A model generated the notes under the pieces. The model saw nothing but the letters and a program-made list of their open reading frames with translations. It did no database searches and was not told the origin of the DNA. Shown here piece by piece: positions 34,057 to 42,700 of a DNA stretch of 55,753 nucleotides (positions are counted from its first letter, which is position 1; each line of letters begins with the position of its first letter). Source of the stretch: CAZTQN01 sp964615765 (GTDB lineage Bacteria; Planctomycetota; Phycisphaerae; Phycisphaerales; UBA1924). The translations under genes were made by a program, and so were the position numbers. The stretch lies in the NCBI GenBank assembly GCA_964615765.1, contig CAZTQN010000028.1, positions 1 through 55,753 on the forward strand, read 5' to 3'.

Positions 34057-35247
34057 GTGGACACGGACTTGGGCGACACGGCTGCTGGCGGGGCGCGGGG
34101 CGCGCGGCCGGTGCTGCGCGTGCTCGTCGTCTGTCCGTCGTGGGTCGGCGATGCGGTCATGGCGACGCCGACGCTGACGCGCGTGCGCCGGGCCATGCCG
34201 GGGGCGTTTCTTGGCGCGCTGGCGCGGCCGGGGATCGACCAAGTGCTCGCCGGCGGCGGGTGGTTTGATGACTGGCACGTCGATCGCGCCAGCGGGGTGA
34301 TGGGTGTGAAGCGGGTGGCCCAGCGCCTGCGGCCTTTGCGATACGACGCGGCCCTGCTGCTCACCAACTCGTTCTCGACGGCGCTGGTGACGCGCGTGGC
34401 GTTCATCCCGCGGCGGATCGGGTACGACCGCGACGGGCGGGGCGTGCTGCTGACGCATCGGCTCGCCGCCCCTAAGCGCCCCGACGGGCGGTGGGCGGTG
34501 GTGTCGGCGGTCGAGTATTACTGGCGCGCGGGCGAGGCGCTGCTGGAGGCGGCCGGGATTGCGGACGCGGTCGGTGGAGAGCGGCGGCTGTCGCTGGGTG
34601 TGACGGAAGCCCAGGAACAGGCCGCGGCGCAGGCGCTGCGGGCGGTGGGCATCGAGCCCGGCGCGGCGTACGCGGTCATCAACCCCGGCGGCAACAACCC
34701 GGCCAAGCGGTGGCCGGCCGAGCGGTTCGGCGCGGTCGCCGCCCACATCGCGCGGACGCGCGGGTGGCCCGTGGTCGTCAGCGGCGCGCCCGGCGAGGCG
34801 GAGGTGATCGACGCGGTGGTGCGGGCGGCGGGATCGGGGGGTGCGGGGGGCGCGGGGGGTGCGGGAGGAGGGAGCGCGGCCGTGCGTGCGATGGTCGGGG
34901 CCCCGGGCGGGCTCGGGGCGGTCAAGGGCGTCGTCCGCGGGGCGAGGTTGCTGGTGACCAACGACACCGGGCCCAGGCATATCGCGGCCGCCTTCGGCGT
35001 GCCGACGGTCACGCTCTTCGGCCCGACCGACCCCCGATGGACGACCCTGCCGACCTGGCCCGGGTGCGGGGCGCGGGTCGACGTGGTCGCCGATCCCGAC
35101 TTGCCGGCCGAGTTGGTCGCGGACGACGAGCCGGAACGCTGCCGGATTGATCGGATCGCCGTCGAGCGGGTAGTGGCGGCGGTGGATCGGGTTGTGGGTG
35201 GCCCAAATGGGGCAAATGGGGCAGATGGGGCAGATCGGCGGGGGTAA
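34057..35247 (+). CDS. GT9 lipopolysaccharide heptosyltransferase II-like protein
   Basis: The 396-residue protein has the GT9 signature: RVLVVCPSWVGDAVMATPTL at the start, YAVINPGGNNPAKRWPAERF in the middle and LVTNDTGPRHIAAAFGVPTV, then TLFGPTDPRWT, at the nucleotide-sugar site. This is the WaaF pattern; WaaF adds heptose to the LPS inner core on the cytoplasmic side. A Gly/Ala insert (residues ~263-273) interrupts the C-terminal domain. The C-terminus ends in 9-base tandem repeats translated as NGANGADGAD. The start is a GTG at 34057 without a clear ribosome site. The GmhB-like gene at 37995 would belong to the same heptose pathway. Confidence 0.85.
   Translation: MDTDLGDTAAGGARGARPVLRVLVVCPSWVGDAVMATPTLTRVRRAMPGAFLGALARPGIDQVLAGGGWFDDWHVDRASGVMGVKRVAQRLRPLRYDAALLLTNSFSTALVTRVAFIPRRIGYDRDGRGVLLTHRLAAPKRPDGRWAVVSAVEYYWRAGEALLEAAGIADAVGGERRLSLGVTEAQEQAAAQALRAVGIEPGAAYAVINPGGNNPAKRWPAERFGAVAAHIARTRGWPVVVSGAPGEAEVIDAVVRAAGSGGAGGAGGAGGGSAAVRAMVGAPGGLGAVKGVVRGARLLVTNDTGPRHIAAAFGVPTVTLFGPTDPRWTTLPTWPGCGARVDVVADPDLPAELVADDEPERCRIDRIAVERVVAAVDRVVGGPNGANGADGADRRG
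35206..35236. repeat. Nine-base tandem repeat inside the GT9 3' end
   Basis: Units AATGGGGCA, AATGGGGCA, GATGGGGCA and a partial GAT follow one another just before the stop codon. They add the peptide NGANGADGAD, which the family does not need. Confidence 0.7.
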
Positions 35248-35295
35248 GGGCGCGACCCGTCCGATCGGGCTGGCCGGCCATGTTTGGGGGTGGAT

Positions 35296-35324
35296 TTGAC
35301 CGGGGCGGCGGGGGGACGAATACT
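35296..35324 (+). promoter_or_regulatory. Promoter of tRNA-Ala
   Basis: TTGACC (35296-35301) and AATACT (35319-35324) are spaced by exactly 17 bases in a GC-rich context. The expected start is about 55 bases before the tRNA. Confidence 0.65.
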
Positions 35325-35386
35325 GTGGGTTCACGGGCGAGCGGCAACGCGGACCCGGGAGACAAGTGCATAGGTTGGAACACGCC

Positions 35387-35461
35387 GGGGGCGTAGCTCA
35401 GTTTTGGTAGAGCGCATCCATGGCATGGATGAGGTCACGAGTTCGAGTCTCGTCGCCTCCA
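35387..35461 (+). tRNA. tRNA-Ala (anticodon GGC)
   Basis: A 75-base cloverleaf: acceptor GGGGGCG/CGCCTCC with discriminator A, D arm GCTC/GAGC, anticodon stem CATCC/GGATG around ATGGCAT (anticodon GGC) and T loop TTCGAGT. CCA is not encoded. Confidence 0.96.
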
Positions 35462-35470
35462 CTTCCCGGC

Positions 35471-35533
35471 AGACGGCCTCGGGCTTAACGGACCATTGAC
35501 GGTTCGCACAGCCCCGGGCCGTCTTCTTTTTTT
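35471..35533 (+). terminator. Rho-independent terminator after tRNA-Ala
   Basis: The arms AGACGGCCTCGGGCT (35471-35485) and AGCCCCGGGCCGTCT (35510-35524) pair over 15 positions with one mismatch and one G-T pair. They are followed directly by TCTTTTTTT. The 24-base loop contains a smaller dyad. The rest of the gap to 35784 shows no gene; the frame of the sigma factor is open through part of it. Confidence 0.85.
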
Positions 35534-35784
35534 GGCCGGATGGGGGGCACCGCCCGCCGCGGGAGCGGGTATTGAAGGAGGGGCGGGGTGGGCGTGGGGT
35601 TGGTGAGGCGTGGGGGGCGAACGTTCACGGGTGAGCGGCGAAAAGCCCATGAGTGCAGGCGGTCCTGGTCATGAGCGGTGAAGCGGGGTCCAGCGCGTGG
35701 CGGGCGGGCGAGCCGGCGCGGGCAGGGTCGGTGCGCGATGACGCTGGTGGGGGGGGCGCTGGCGCGGCGGCCAGGGGTGGTGGG

Positions 35785-36444
35785 ATGTTGGACGGATCGC
35801 TCTCGAGCTTGTCGGACCTGACCGCGGCCGCCGCGGGCGGGGATGAACGCGCGTTCGAGCATCTGCACCGACGCGTCGGCACCGGGCTGCGGCGGCTTCT
35901 CCGCAAACGCAGCGGCGGGCGCGAGGACGTCGTCGAGGACCTCAGCCAGCGCACCTGGGCCAGCGTCTGGCGGGCCCTGCGCGACGGGAAGTACGACCCC
36001 ACCCGGGCCGCGGTCACCACCTTCGTGTACGCCGTCGGGCATAACGCGTGGCTCACGCACCTGCGCGGCGTCGCTCGGGAGCAAGCGCGGCTGGAAGATG
36101 TGCGCGACGGTCAGAGCGGAGACGCCGGCCCGCTGCGCGAGCGCGGCGCGACGGCGCTGCTCGCGGAGGCGGAACTGATCGACGCGGTCCGCGCGTGCTT
36201 GAAGGACGGCTCCGGCGCGGGGTTGACGGACCTGGAGCGCACCATCGTGCACGCGATCGCGCTCGGCGAGGGGGACCGGGCCCTGGCGCGTCGGCTCGGG
36301 ATGAGCGGGAGCACGATCAACAAGCACAAGCACGCCGCCTACGGCAAGGTGCGGGCCCACCTGGCCCGGATGGGGCTTGTGGAGCTGCCGTCGCCCAGCG
36401 GCACGGAAGAAGACCAGGCGGGGACGAAAGGCGGTGGGTCATGA
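35785..36444 (+). CDS. ECF-type RNA polymerase sigma factor
   Basis: The 219-residue product has region 2 in AFEHLHRRVGTGLRRLLRKR followed by DVVEDLSQRTWASVWRALRD and TTFVYAVGHNAWLTHLRGVA. Region 4 lies near LTDLERTIVHAIALGEGDRA, then LARRLGMSGSTINKHKHAAY, a helix-turn-helix. It would direct RNA polymerase to a small set of promoters. I chose the ATG at 35785 because AGGGGTGG lies upstream and because it begins near the domain. The frame is open further, with an ATG at 35671 and a GTG at 35653. The stop overlaps the ATG of the next gene (ATGA), the usual layout of a sigma factor with its anti-sigma factor. Confidence 0.85.
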   Translation: MLDGSLSSLSDLTAAAAGGDERAFEHLHRRVGTGLRRLLRKRSGGREDVVEDLSQRTWASVWRALRDGKYDPTRAAVTTFVYAVGHNAWLTHLRGVAREQARLEDVRDGQSGDAGPLRERGATALLAEAELIDAVRACLKDGSGAGLTDLERTIVHAIALGEGDRALARRLGMSGSTINKHKHAAYGKVRAHLARMGLVELPSPSGTEEDQAGTKGGGS

Positions 36445-37280
36445 ACGATGCGCGGCTGGCGGATCTGCTCCGGATGGCGGTCGAGGTCGATGAACTCGAG
36501 CGCGACTGCGCCCCAGGCGTTGATCACGCGGGCGTCGCTGCGCGCATCGGTGACGACACGTCCCACGCGGAGCGTGGGGGTACCCGCGCGGAGGGCCCGG
36601 CGCGGGCGATGCGTTGGGTGCTGTGGGGTTCGGGGCTGATGGCGGCCGCCGCGTGCGTCGGGCTGGTCGTGGGCGGCGCGATGCTGGCCCGGATGCCGGG
36701 CGAGATGGCCCGATCTCTGGCCAAATCCATGAGCCCGGGGCCGACGCTGCGCGATCAACTCGCCAGCGCGGGCAACGGCGGGCTGGATGTCGAAGGCATG
36801 GGCGCGGATCGCCCGGGCGTGGGCGTGATCGTCGCGGGCGGCGAGGGCGAGACGACGGGCCCGGCGTTCGAGATCCGCTCGGCCGTGGCGCGCGGGGCGG
36901 AGGAACACTGCTGCGTGGTGGTGGCGCTGGTGCGCGACGCGGGCGGCGGGCTCGGGTGCGTGCGCTGGCGCCAGCACGAGTGGGACGTGGACCGCGTCAG
37001 CGCGATGGGCGCGCTGGACCTCAAGACCGCGGTCGCCGCGACTTGCCCGCCGACGGGCGAAGGCGTCCGCACGATCGACGGGCGCCAGGTGGTGCTGGTG
37101 GCGATCGCCGGGCCGACACGCCTGCTCCCGCGCACCGATGAACGGGCGGCAGAACTGGCGATGTGCATCCTCGGCTCGCCCCGCCCGTGCGAGACGGAAG
37201 GCATGTGCTTCACCGGCGCCGCGGCCCGGTGCCTGCCGAACGAACTGAGTGTCAAGGTGGAGACGGTGGCGCTGCGGTAG
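36441..37280 (+). CDS. Cysteine-rich single-pass membrane protein, putative anti-sigma factor
   Basis: The 279-residue protein overlaps the sigma gene by four bases. The N-terminal ~55 residues are cytoplasmic and helical (ARLADLLRMAVEVDELERDC) but lack a clear zinc-binding anti-sigma motif. One membrane helix (MRWVLWGSGLMAAAACVGLVVG, shown here only in part as AAAACVGLVVG) is near residues 57-80. The outer part has eight Cys, including EEHCCVVVALV, ATCPPTG and PCETEGMCFTGAAARCLPNE, suggesting disulfides. Residues 42-48 (HAERGGT) derive from the dispersed palindromic repeat. The anti-sigma role is inferred from position and topology alone. Confidence 0.7.
   Translation: MNDARLADLLRMAVEVDELERDCAPGVDHAGVAARIGDDTSHAERGGTRAEGPARAMRWVLWGSGLMAAAACVGLVVGGAMLARMPGEMARSLAKSMSPGPTLRDQLASAGNGGLDVEGMGADRPGVGVIVAGGEGETTGPAFEIRSAVARGAEEHCCVVVALVRDAGGGLGCVRWRQHEWDVDRVSAMGALDLKTAVAATCPPTGEGVRTIDGRQVVLVAIAGPTRLLPRTDERAAELAMCILGSPRPCETEGMCFTGAAARCLPNELSVKVETVALR
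36562..36585 (+). repeat. In-gene copy of the dispersed palindromic repeat
   Basis: CCCACGC-GGA-GCGTGGG followed by GGTACCC lies in frame in the putative anti-sigma gene and encodes SHAERGGT. It shares 19 bases, GCGGAGCGTGGGGGTACCC, with the reverse complement of the tandem array at 16750-16844. Confidence 0.8.
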
Positions 37281-37344
37281 CCGCGCAGCAAGCTTGCCAT
37301 ACTTCTGCCAAAGGTTTCCGTCGCTGTCACAGCATGCGGGCTCA

Positions 37345-37367
37345 CCGGTCTATAGATTGCAGACCGG
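37345..37367. promoter_or_regulatory. Inverted repeat upstream of the PEP-CTERM gene
   Basis: CCGGTCT-atagattgc-AGACCGG is a perfect 7-bp dyad ending 12 bases before the ATG at 37380. It sits in a patch richer in A+T than its surroundings. It could be an operator or an RNA hairpin covering the start; no T tract follows, so a terminator is unlikely. Confidence 0.45.
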
Positions 37368-37379
37368 CTATCATTCGAT

Positions 37380-37991
37380 ATGGCACGAAATAGTCTCCGT
37401 CTTGTCGCAATGTCGATCCTCGCCTTTGCCGGGGTCCCTGTGTGCAGGGCCGCTCTCTTTGATCGCACGGTCGAGATGGAGGTTCCGCTCACTGCGGCAA
37501 CCGACTATGCGGGCACGCGGGTCAGTGTTCACCAACTCTTCTCCTCTGGGTTCGAGTTCTTTCCGGGCATTACTCGGACAAACGTGCCGGTCGACTTCGC
37601 TTTCAGGCTGACGCACGGGCCGAGCTCGAACCTGGGCCCTCAGTCATTGCTTTCACTTTTTGGACAGTTTTCCAACCTGTCGCCAGAGAACTGGACTTCG
37701 ATTCAGTTTGTGCTCGGCTCTGGCGTCGGGGCAGACTTCCAGCCCGCCACCGGGCAGCCGCTCCCGAACTTCTTCACGTCCGGCACGCCCTCGCTGACTG
37801 TTGAGAACCTTCAAATCAGCCGCGCGGGTACCGTGCCCCCGAGTACGAACAATATCTGGTTCTACAACACCCTGCCTTTGGTCGTGTCCGGCACCGATAG
37901 TGCGTTCACGCTGAGGGTTGTCGCGGTGCCCGCGCCGAGCGCGCTAGTCGCCTTGGCGGTGGGCGTTGCGTTCCGACGTCAGAGGCGATAA
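37380..37991 (+). CDS. Secreted protein with PEP-CTERM-like sorting tail
   Basis: The 203-residue product has a signal peptide (RLVAMSILAFAGVPVCRAAL) and a beta-rich body without a recognised domain. It ends in VPAPSALVALAVGVAFRRQR plus a final Arg. The Val-Pro-Ala-Pro-Ser, hydrophobic helix and Arg-rich end are those of planctomycete PEP-CTERM tails, which are cut and sorted by an exosortase. Codon use is unlike its neighbours, with many A/T-ending codons (for example in LFGQFSNLSPENW), and local GC is clearly lower, which suggests transfer or recent origin. No exosortase is in the window. The gene ends three bases before gmhB. Confidence 0.75.
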   Translation: MARNSLRLVAMSILAFAGVPVCRAALFDRTVEMEVPLTAATDYAGTRVSVHQLFSSGFEFFPGITRTNVPVDFAFRLTHGPSSNLGPQSLLSLFGQFSNLSPENWTSIQFVLGSGVGADFQPATGQPLPNFFTSGTPSLTVENLQISRAGTVPPSTNNIWFYNTLPLVVSGTDSAFTLRVVAVPAPSALVALAVGVAFRRQRR

Positions 37992-37994
37992 GTC

Positions 37995-38603
37995 GTGCGG
38001 TCCTTCGTCTTTCTCGATCGTGACGACACGCTCATCGCCAACGCGACGATCGCTGGGCGCATGGCCCACCCGGGGTATCTGTTCGATCCCGCGCTGGTCG
38101 AGTTGCTGCCCGGGGTCGCCGCGGGGCTGCGGCGGATGCGCGAGGCCGGGCTTGGGCTGGTGATGGTGACCAATCAAAGCGCCGCGGCCCGCGGGTGGTG
38201 CACGCTCGAGCAGATCAACGCGACGAACACGCGCGTCGCCGACCTTCTGCGCGCTTGCGGCGTCGAGCTCGACGGCGTGTACACGTGCTTTCACAGCCCC
38301 GACGGGACCGTTCCGCCCTGGAATACAGATCATCCGTGGCGGAAGCCCAAGCCCGGGATGCTGCTGCAAGCCGCGGCGGACCTCGGCGTCGATCTGTCGC
38401 GCTCGTGGATGATCGGCGACGCGGCCCGCGACATCGAAGCCGGGCTCGCGGCGGGATTGCCCTTGGAGCAGACAGTCATCGTCGGCGATGCCCCCTGCCC
38501 GCGCGTGGGCGTGCGGGCGAAGGGGGTTGAGGACGCCGCGGAATACGTGGTGCGGCGGGCGAAAGAGCTCGCACCCGACGGCGTCGCCAAAATCTCGCGC
38601 TGA
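37995..38603 (+). CDS. gmhB: GmhB-like HAD phosphatase (heptose bisphosphate type)
   Basis: GmhB removes the 7-phosphate of D-glycero-D-manno-heptose 1,7-bisphosphate in LPS-heptose synthesis. The 202-residue protein has FVFLDRDDTLIANATIAGRM (HAD motif I), LVMVTNQSAAARGWCTLEQI (motif II), WRKPKPGMLLQAAADLGVDL (motif III Lys) and SWMIGDAARDIEAGLAAGLP (motif IV). The zinc loop is incomplete: Cys-Phe-His is present in YTCFHSPDG, but the usual Cys-x-Cys before RKPKPGM is His-Pro-Trp. It may lack zinc or act on another sugar phosphate. The start is a GTG three bases after the previous stop. Confidence 0.8.
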   Translation: MRSFVFLDRDDTLIANATIAGRMAHPGYLFDPALVELLPGVAAGLRRMREAGLGLVMVTNQSAAARGWCTLEQINATNTRVADLLRACGVELDGVYTCFHSPDGTVPPWNTDHPWRKPKPGMLLQAAADLGVDLSRSWMIGDAARDIEAGLAAGLPLEQTVIVGDAPCPRVGVRAKGVEDAAEYVVRRAKELAPDGVAKISR

Positions 38604-38712
38604 TTTTTGACAGGTTTGTCCGTTACCTGACGCATGACCTCTCAGACGGCCCCGGACTCCTTAGAAAGAAGGAGAGTGGGGCGGGGACTCGCGCGGCCCG
38701 GTGGAGACGGTC

Positions 38713-39726
38713 ATGGCAACGGCGATGCGGGTGTTGGCGGCGGCGGTCGGGTGCGGAGTGGCAGTGGGCGGAGCAGTGGGCGGGGCGTGCGCCGATGTGC
38801 ACACGGTGGTAACGACGGACGCAGCCGCCCTGACCGCGGCCCTGCACGCGTCGGGGCTGACGGTTCGGTCGGTATCGGTGGTGAAGGGCAGCCCGGGGCA
38901 GATCGGGACCTACAGCGGCTTCGTCGCCGGGCCGGTGACGATCCGCGACGGGCTGGTCTTGTCGAGCGGGAGCGTGGCGGACCTTTCGCCGCTGGATCCG
39001 GCGCGGGACGGCCCGCTCGAGCCCGCCGCCCCGCCGGCCCGGGTGAACTCGGCGATGGGCGACTTCGACACCGGCGGCTCGCCCGAGTTCGACGCCTTCG
39101 GCGACCGCGGCGGGAACATCCACAACTTCGACCGCTCGTTCGATGTCGCCGCCGTGGAAGTGGAGTTCGAACTCAGCGCGCCCAGCGCGATCGCCTTCGA
39201 CTTCATCTTCGGGAGCGTCGAGTTCCCGGTCTACACCAACCGCTTCACCGACGCGTTCATCGCGTTCGTCGACGGGCTCGACCCCGATGCGCAGGTGGTC
39301 TTCGACGCCAACGGCAAGCCAGTCCAGGTCGGCCGCTCGTTTGCCGGGCTGGAGACCGGCGCGGACGTGAACACGGCGTTCGCCAGCCCGCACGGGCTCA
39401 TCCATCACCTCACGACGACGACGCCGGAACTGAGCGCCGGCGTGCACACGCTGCGACTGGAAGTCGGCGATGTCAACGACCAGATCCTCGACAGCGCGGT
39501 GTTCGTGACGGGCCTGCGGCTGGCTACGGGCGACCCCGGCACGCGCCCCTCCGACGACTGCCGCGGCGATTACAACAACTCGGGCTCGGTGACGGTGCAG
39601 GACCTCTTCGACTTCATCGCCGGCTACTTCGACCTGGAAAACAACGCGGACATGGACGCCTCGGGCACGTGGACGCCGCAAGACCTGTTCGACTTCCTGA
39701 GCGCGTGGTTCGTGGGCTGCGCGTGA
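38713..39726 (+). CDS. Secreted choice-of-anchor-L protein with GC-ending dockerin-like domain
   Basis: The 337-residue product has GGAGA six bases before its ATG and a signal peptide (ATAMRVLAAAVGCGVAVGG). The choice-of-anchor L domain follows: GQIGTYSGFVAGPVTIRDGL, VLSSGSVADLSP, DFDTGGSPEFDAFGD and FDFIFGSVEFPVYTN. It is a beta-sandwich seen in proteins that carry different C-terminal anchors. Here the anchor is GDYNNSGSVTVQDLFDFIAG and DMDASGTWTPQDLFDFLSAW, then FVGCA, that is, two calcium-loop helices ending in Gly-Cys. This matches the end of the protein at 27254-30391, so the two are likely handled by the same surface machinery. GTG 38701 is an alternative start. Confidence 0.9.
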   Translation: MATAMRVLAAAVGCGVAVGGAVGGACADVHTVVTTDAAALTAALHASGLTVRSVSVVKGSPGQIGTYSGFVAGPVTIRDGLVLSSGSVADLSPLDPARDGPLEPAAPPARVNSAMGDFDTGGSPEFDAFGDRGGNIHNFDRSFDVAAVEVEFELSAPSAIAFDFIFGSVEFPVYTNRFTDAFIAFVDGLDPDAQVVFDANGKPVQVGRSFAGLETGADVNTAFASPHGLIHHLTTTTPELSAGVHTLRLEVGDVNDQILDSAVFVTGLRLATGDPGTRPSDDCRGDYNNSGSVTVQDLFDFIAGYFDLENNADMDASGTWTPQDLFDFLSAWFVGCA

Positions 39727-39761
39727 GCGTGACGCGATGACAGAGGTGATGCCCGATGCAT

Positions 39762-39798
39762 CCCCTCGCCCCTCACCTCTAACCTCTCGCCCCTTCCC
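39762..39798. repeat. Pyrimidine-rich repeat between convergent genes
   Basis: Units CCCCTCGCCCCTCACCTCTA and ACCTCTCGCCCCTTCCC run up to the stop codon of the minus-strand gene. It belongs to the same family as 3280-3330 and 20392-20442. Confidence 0.6.
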
Positions 39799-42700
39799 TA
39801 AGGCACCTGCACAGCCTTGTTCAATCGTGCCGCCGACTCCGGGTCGGCCAGGCTCACAAGGATGCGCCGGCCCGCAAGGTCCGCGGCGGCGGCGCGAAAC
39901 ACAAACCGCCGCTGCGTGCTCGCCCCGGGCGCGAGGTCGGAGATCTGGATCTGCTGGGTCGCCTGCCCGCGGGCCGCCGCTTCGAGGATCAGCGAGCGGG
40001 CCCGCGTGTCGCGGTTGGTGATGGTCGCGCTGACGATCGCGTCCGGGCCTTCCGGGCCGGGCGAGAGAATCAGTTCGGGCGTCAGGTCGAGCTCCGGCAG
40101 CCCGATCTCGACGGGCGCGGTCAGGCGGATCGGCGGGTACGCGCGGTCGGCCTGCACACGGGCGATGACGGCGATGTCGCGCCGCCCGGCGAGTTGGCGG
40201 GCCGAGAGCGTGACGGTGATCGGGATCTCGATCGTCTGCCCGGGCGGGATGGAGAAGTCGATCACGCCCTGCGGGGAGACGTTCCAGTCATCGGGGCTCG
40301 GGGCGCCGCCGGACGCGCCCGAGGCGGAGGACGCATCGCCGCGGATCTGGAGTTTGCCCGCCAGGCGCACGGGCCACGGGTTGGTGAGGATCAGCCGCTG
40401 CTCGTGCTCGCTGGCGACGGCGCGGAGGAACGCGGGCTCGATCCGGAAGCCGGAGACGAACAGGGCGAGGTAGGGGTCGACGTCTTCGATGAACGTCGGC
40501 GTGGCGGAGACGGGGGCCGACAGGATCGGCACCAGCGCGGCCCGATCCGCGGGCGAGCCGCCGGCGGGCGGCGCGGGCAGGATCGGCTGGGTGTTGCCAA
40601 AGATGTCGACGAGCGTGGCGGACGAGCCGGCGGGGGCGAACTCGACGCGGGCGCGATCTTCGGGGGCGGACACGTTCCAGGCGACGATGGCCCCGCGTTC
40701 GAGCGCGGCGGCGGTGCCCGAGGCGCCCGCGGGGCGGGCCGCGAGGATGAGCGCACGCACGCCGTCGGGCGCGGCGAGCGTCCCGACCACGCGCCGACCG
40801 GCCAGCCGATCAACCAGCGTGTGCATCGCCGCCAGGGCCGGGCCCGGGTCGATGCGCTGCGCGGTCTCCGGAGTCGGGCTGTCCGGGTCCACGACCAGCC
40901 GCCACGGGCTCTTCAGCGCCAAGCGCGGCGGGGGAATCGGCGAGGATGGATCGTCCCCCAGCGCCCCGGCGGCGGCCCAGAACGAGATCGTGCGCCGCGC
41001 CATCTCCGACAAGCGCGCGAACGCGCCGAAGCGGTCCGGGTCGAGCAGTTCGGGCACGAGCGTGAGCTGCGGCGGGGGCTGGCCGGGCTCCATGGGCGTC
41101 CGCGTCCAGCGGTCGATGATCTCCGGCAGCGCGCTGTCGGGGAACGACGCCGGCAGCAGCAGCGTCACGCCGTCGATCAGCGGGCGCGGCGGTGTCGAGC
41201 CGGAAGCAGTCGGCCCGGCCGGGCGGGCGATGGTCGGCGGGTCGTGATCCGCCCACCACGTCAGGCTCAAATGCGGATCGGGGACGAGGCGTTCGAGGAC
41301 GGATTCCAGCGCCGCGAGCGGCGGGGCCGGGTCGCGCCGCAGCACGTGCGGATCGCCCACGCCCCCCAGTTGGTACCGCGTCAGCCGCTGCCCGAACGTG
41401 TCGATCGTGGGCTGGAGATACGGCGCCCACGCGGACTGTGAGCGGGCGGCCATGCCCACCGCGTCGCTCGGGTCCAGCGCGAGCGTGCGGGCCAGCGCAT
41501 CGGGCACGCGCGGCAGGCTCAGCGTGATGACCTGCGAGCGCTCCATCAGCGCGGTGTACAGCGGGGCCCGGCGAAGCGCGGCGGCGGGCTGATCGGCCGC
41601 CGGGAGCGCCGGATCGAACAGCGGCAGCACCAGGAACCCCGTGCCGATCTGGTCCGTCAACGCGGGCATGCGGCCCAGCAGCGGTTCGGGCAGGTCTTCC
41701 GCGATGATGCCCAGGCGGGCCCGGTCGGCGAGGGCGGCGGCGGTGGCCGACGCGGCGGGCGGGGGCGCGAGAAACGCAAAGTCGATCGCGTCGGACGAGA
41801 CGGCTTCTTCCCCGGCCCGAACCGTCAGCCGCGCCGTGTACCAGCCGAACAGCGGCAGCCGCGGCGTCCACGACAGCGGGCGCCCGTCCGGCGTGATGGG
41901 CGAGCGCAGACGATCCACCGGGCGGCCTTGCACATCGAACACGACCAGGTCGGCGGTGAGCGGCTCCGCGGCCAGATCACGCGCGGAGAAGAACAGCGTC
42001 GGACCGACGGCGGCGCCGGCCGCTTCGGTGGAACGGGCGCGGATGATGTTGTCCGGGTCGCTGGACCACAGGCGGGCCCGCGGGATCTGCATGATCGCGA
42101 CGTCGTCGAACCACGCCGCCCCGCGTACGTCCTCGCGCACGATGGTGTGCTGCGCCAGCGGGCCCTGGGGCTGCGGCTGGAACTGCGCCGGCTGCAAAAG
42201 TTCGAGGTCGATCTGCAGCCACGCGGCCTGCGGGAAGCGCCCGGGAAGTGTGACGCTCACATTCGTCCACACGCCCGGCGAGAGCACCGGGGCCGAGCGC
42301 GACTCGGCCCCGGGGATCGGCACCAGGCGCTGGTCGAGCAATCGGGCCACCAGGAACGCGCGGGCCGAGCGCAGCGCGTCGGTCTGCACCGCAGCGGTGA
42401 CGAGGTAGTCGGCGTCCGGGAAGATCGGCATCTCGCCCGGGCGCAGGCGCAGGCTCGTCGAGCCCCCCTGGGTTGGCAGACGCACCGAGGCGGTGCCGGA
42501 GCGACGGGTGTCGAAGTCGAAGCCGGCGCGGTTGAAGTCCGGGAAGCCGGGGCGCGCGGGGGCCTTGTCCCGGTCAACGCCCTGCGGCGGAGATTGAGCG
42601 CGAACCCAGCCCGCGGGCACCTCGTCGGGGTTCGCCGGCTCGTCGAAATCGAACACGCGGACGATGCGCCGGGAGCGGGCGGCGGTCGTCGGGCCATCCG

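Noticed and set aside
38607..38612. TTGACA as a -35 box for the choice-of-anchor-L gene
   Set aside because: Perfect hexamer, but no acceptable -10 box at 16-19 bases, so I did not list it as a promoter.
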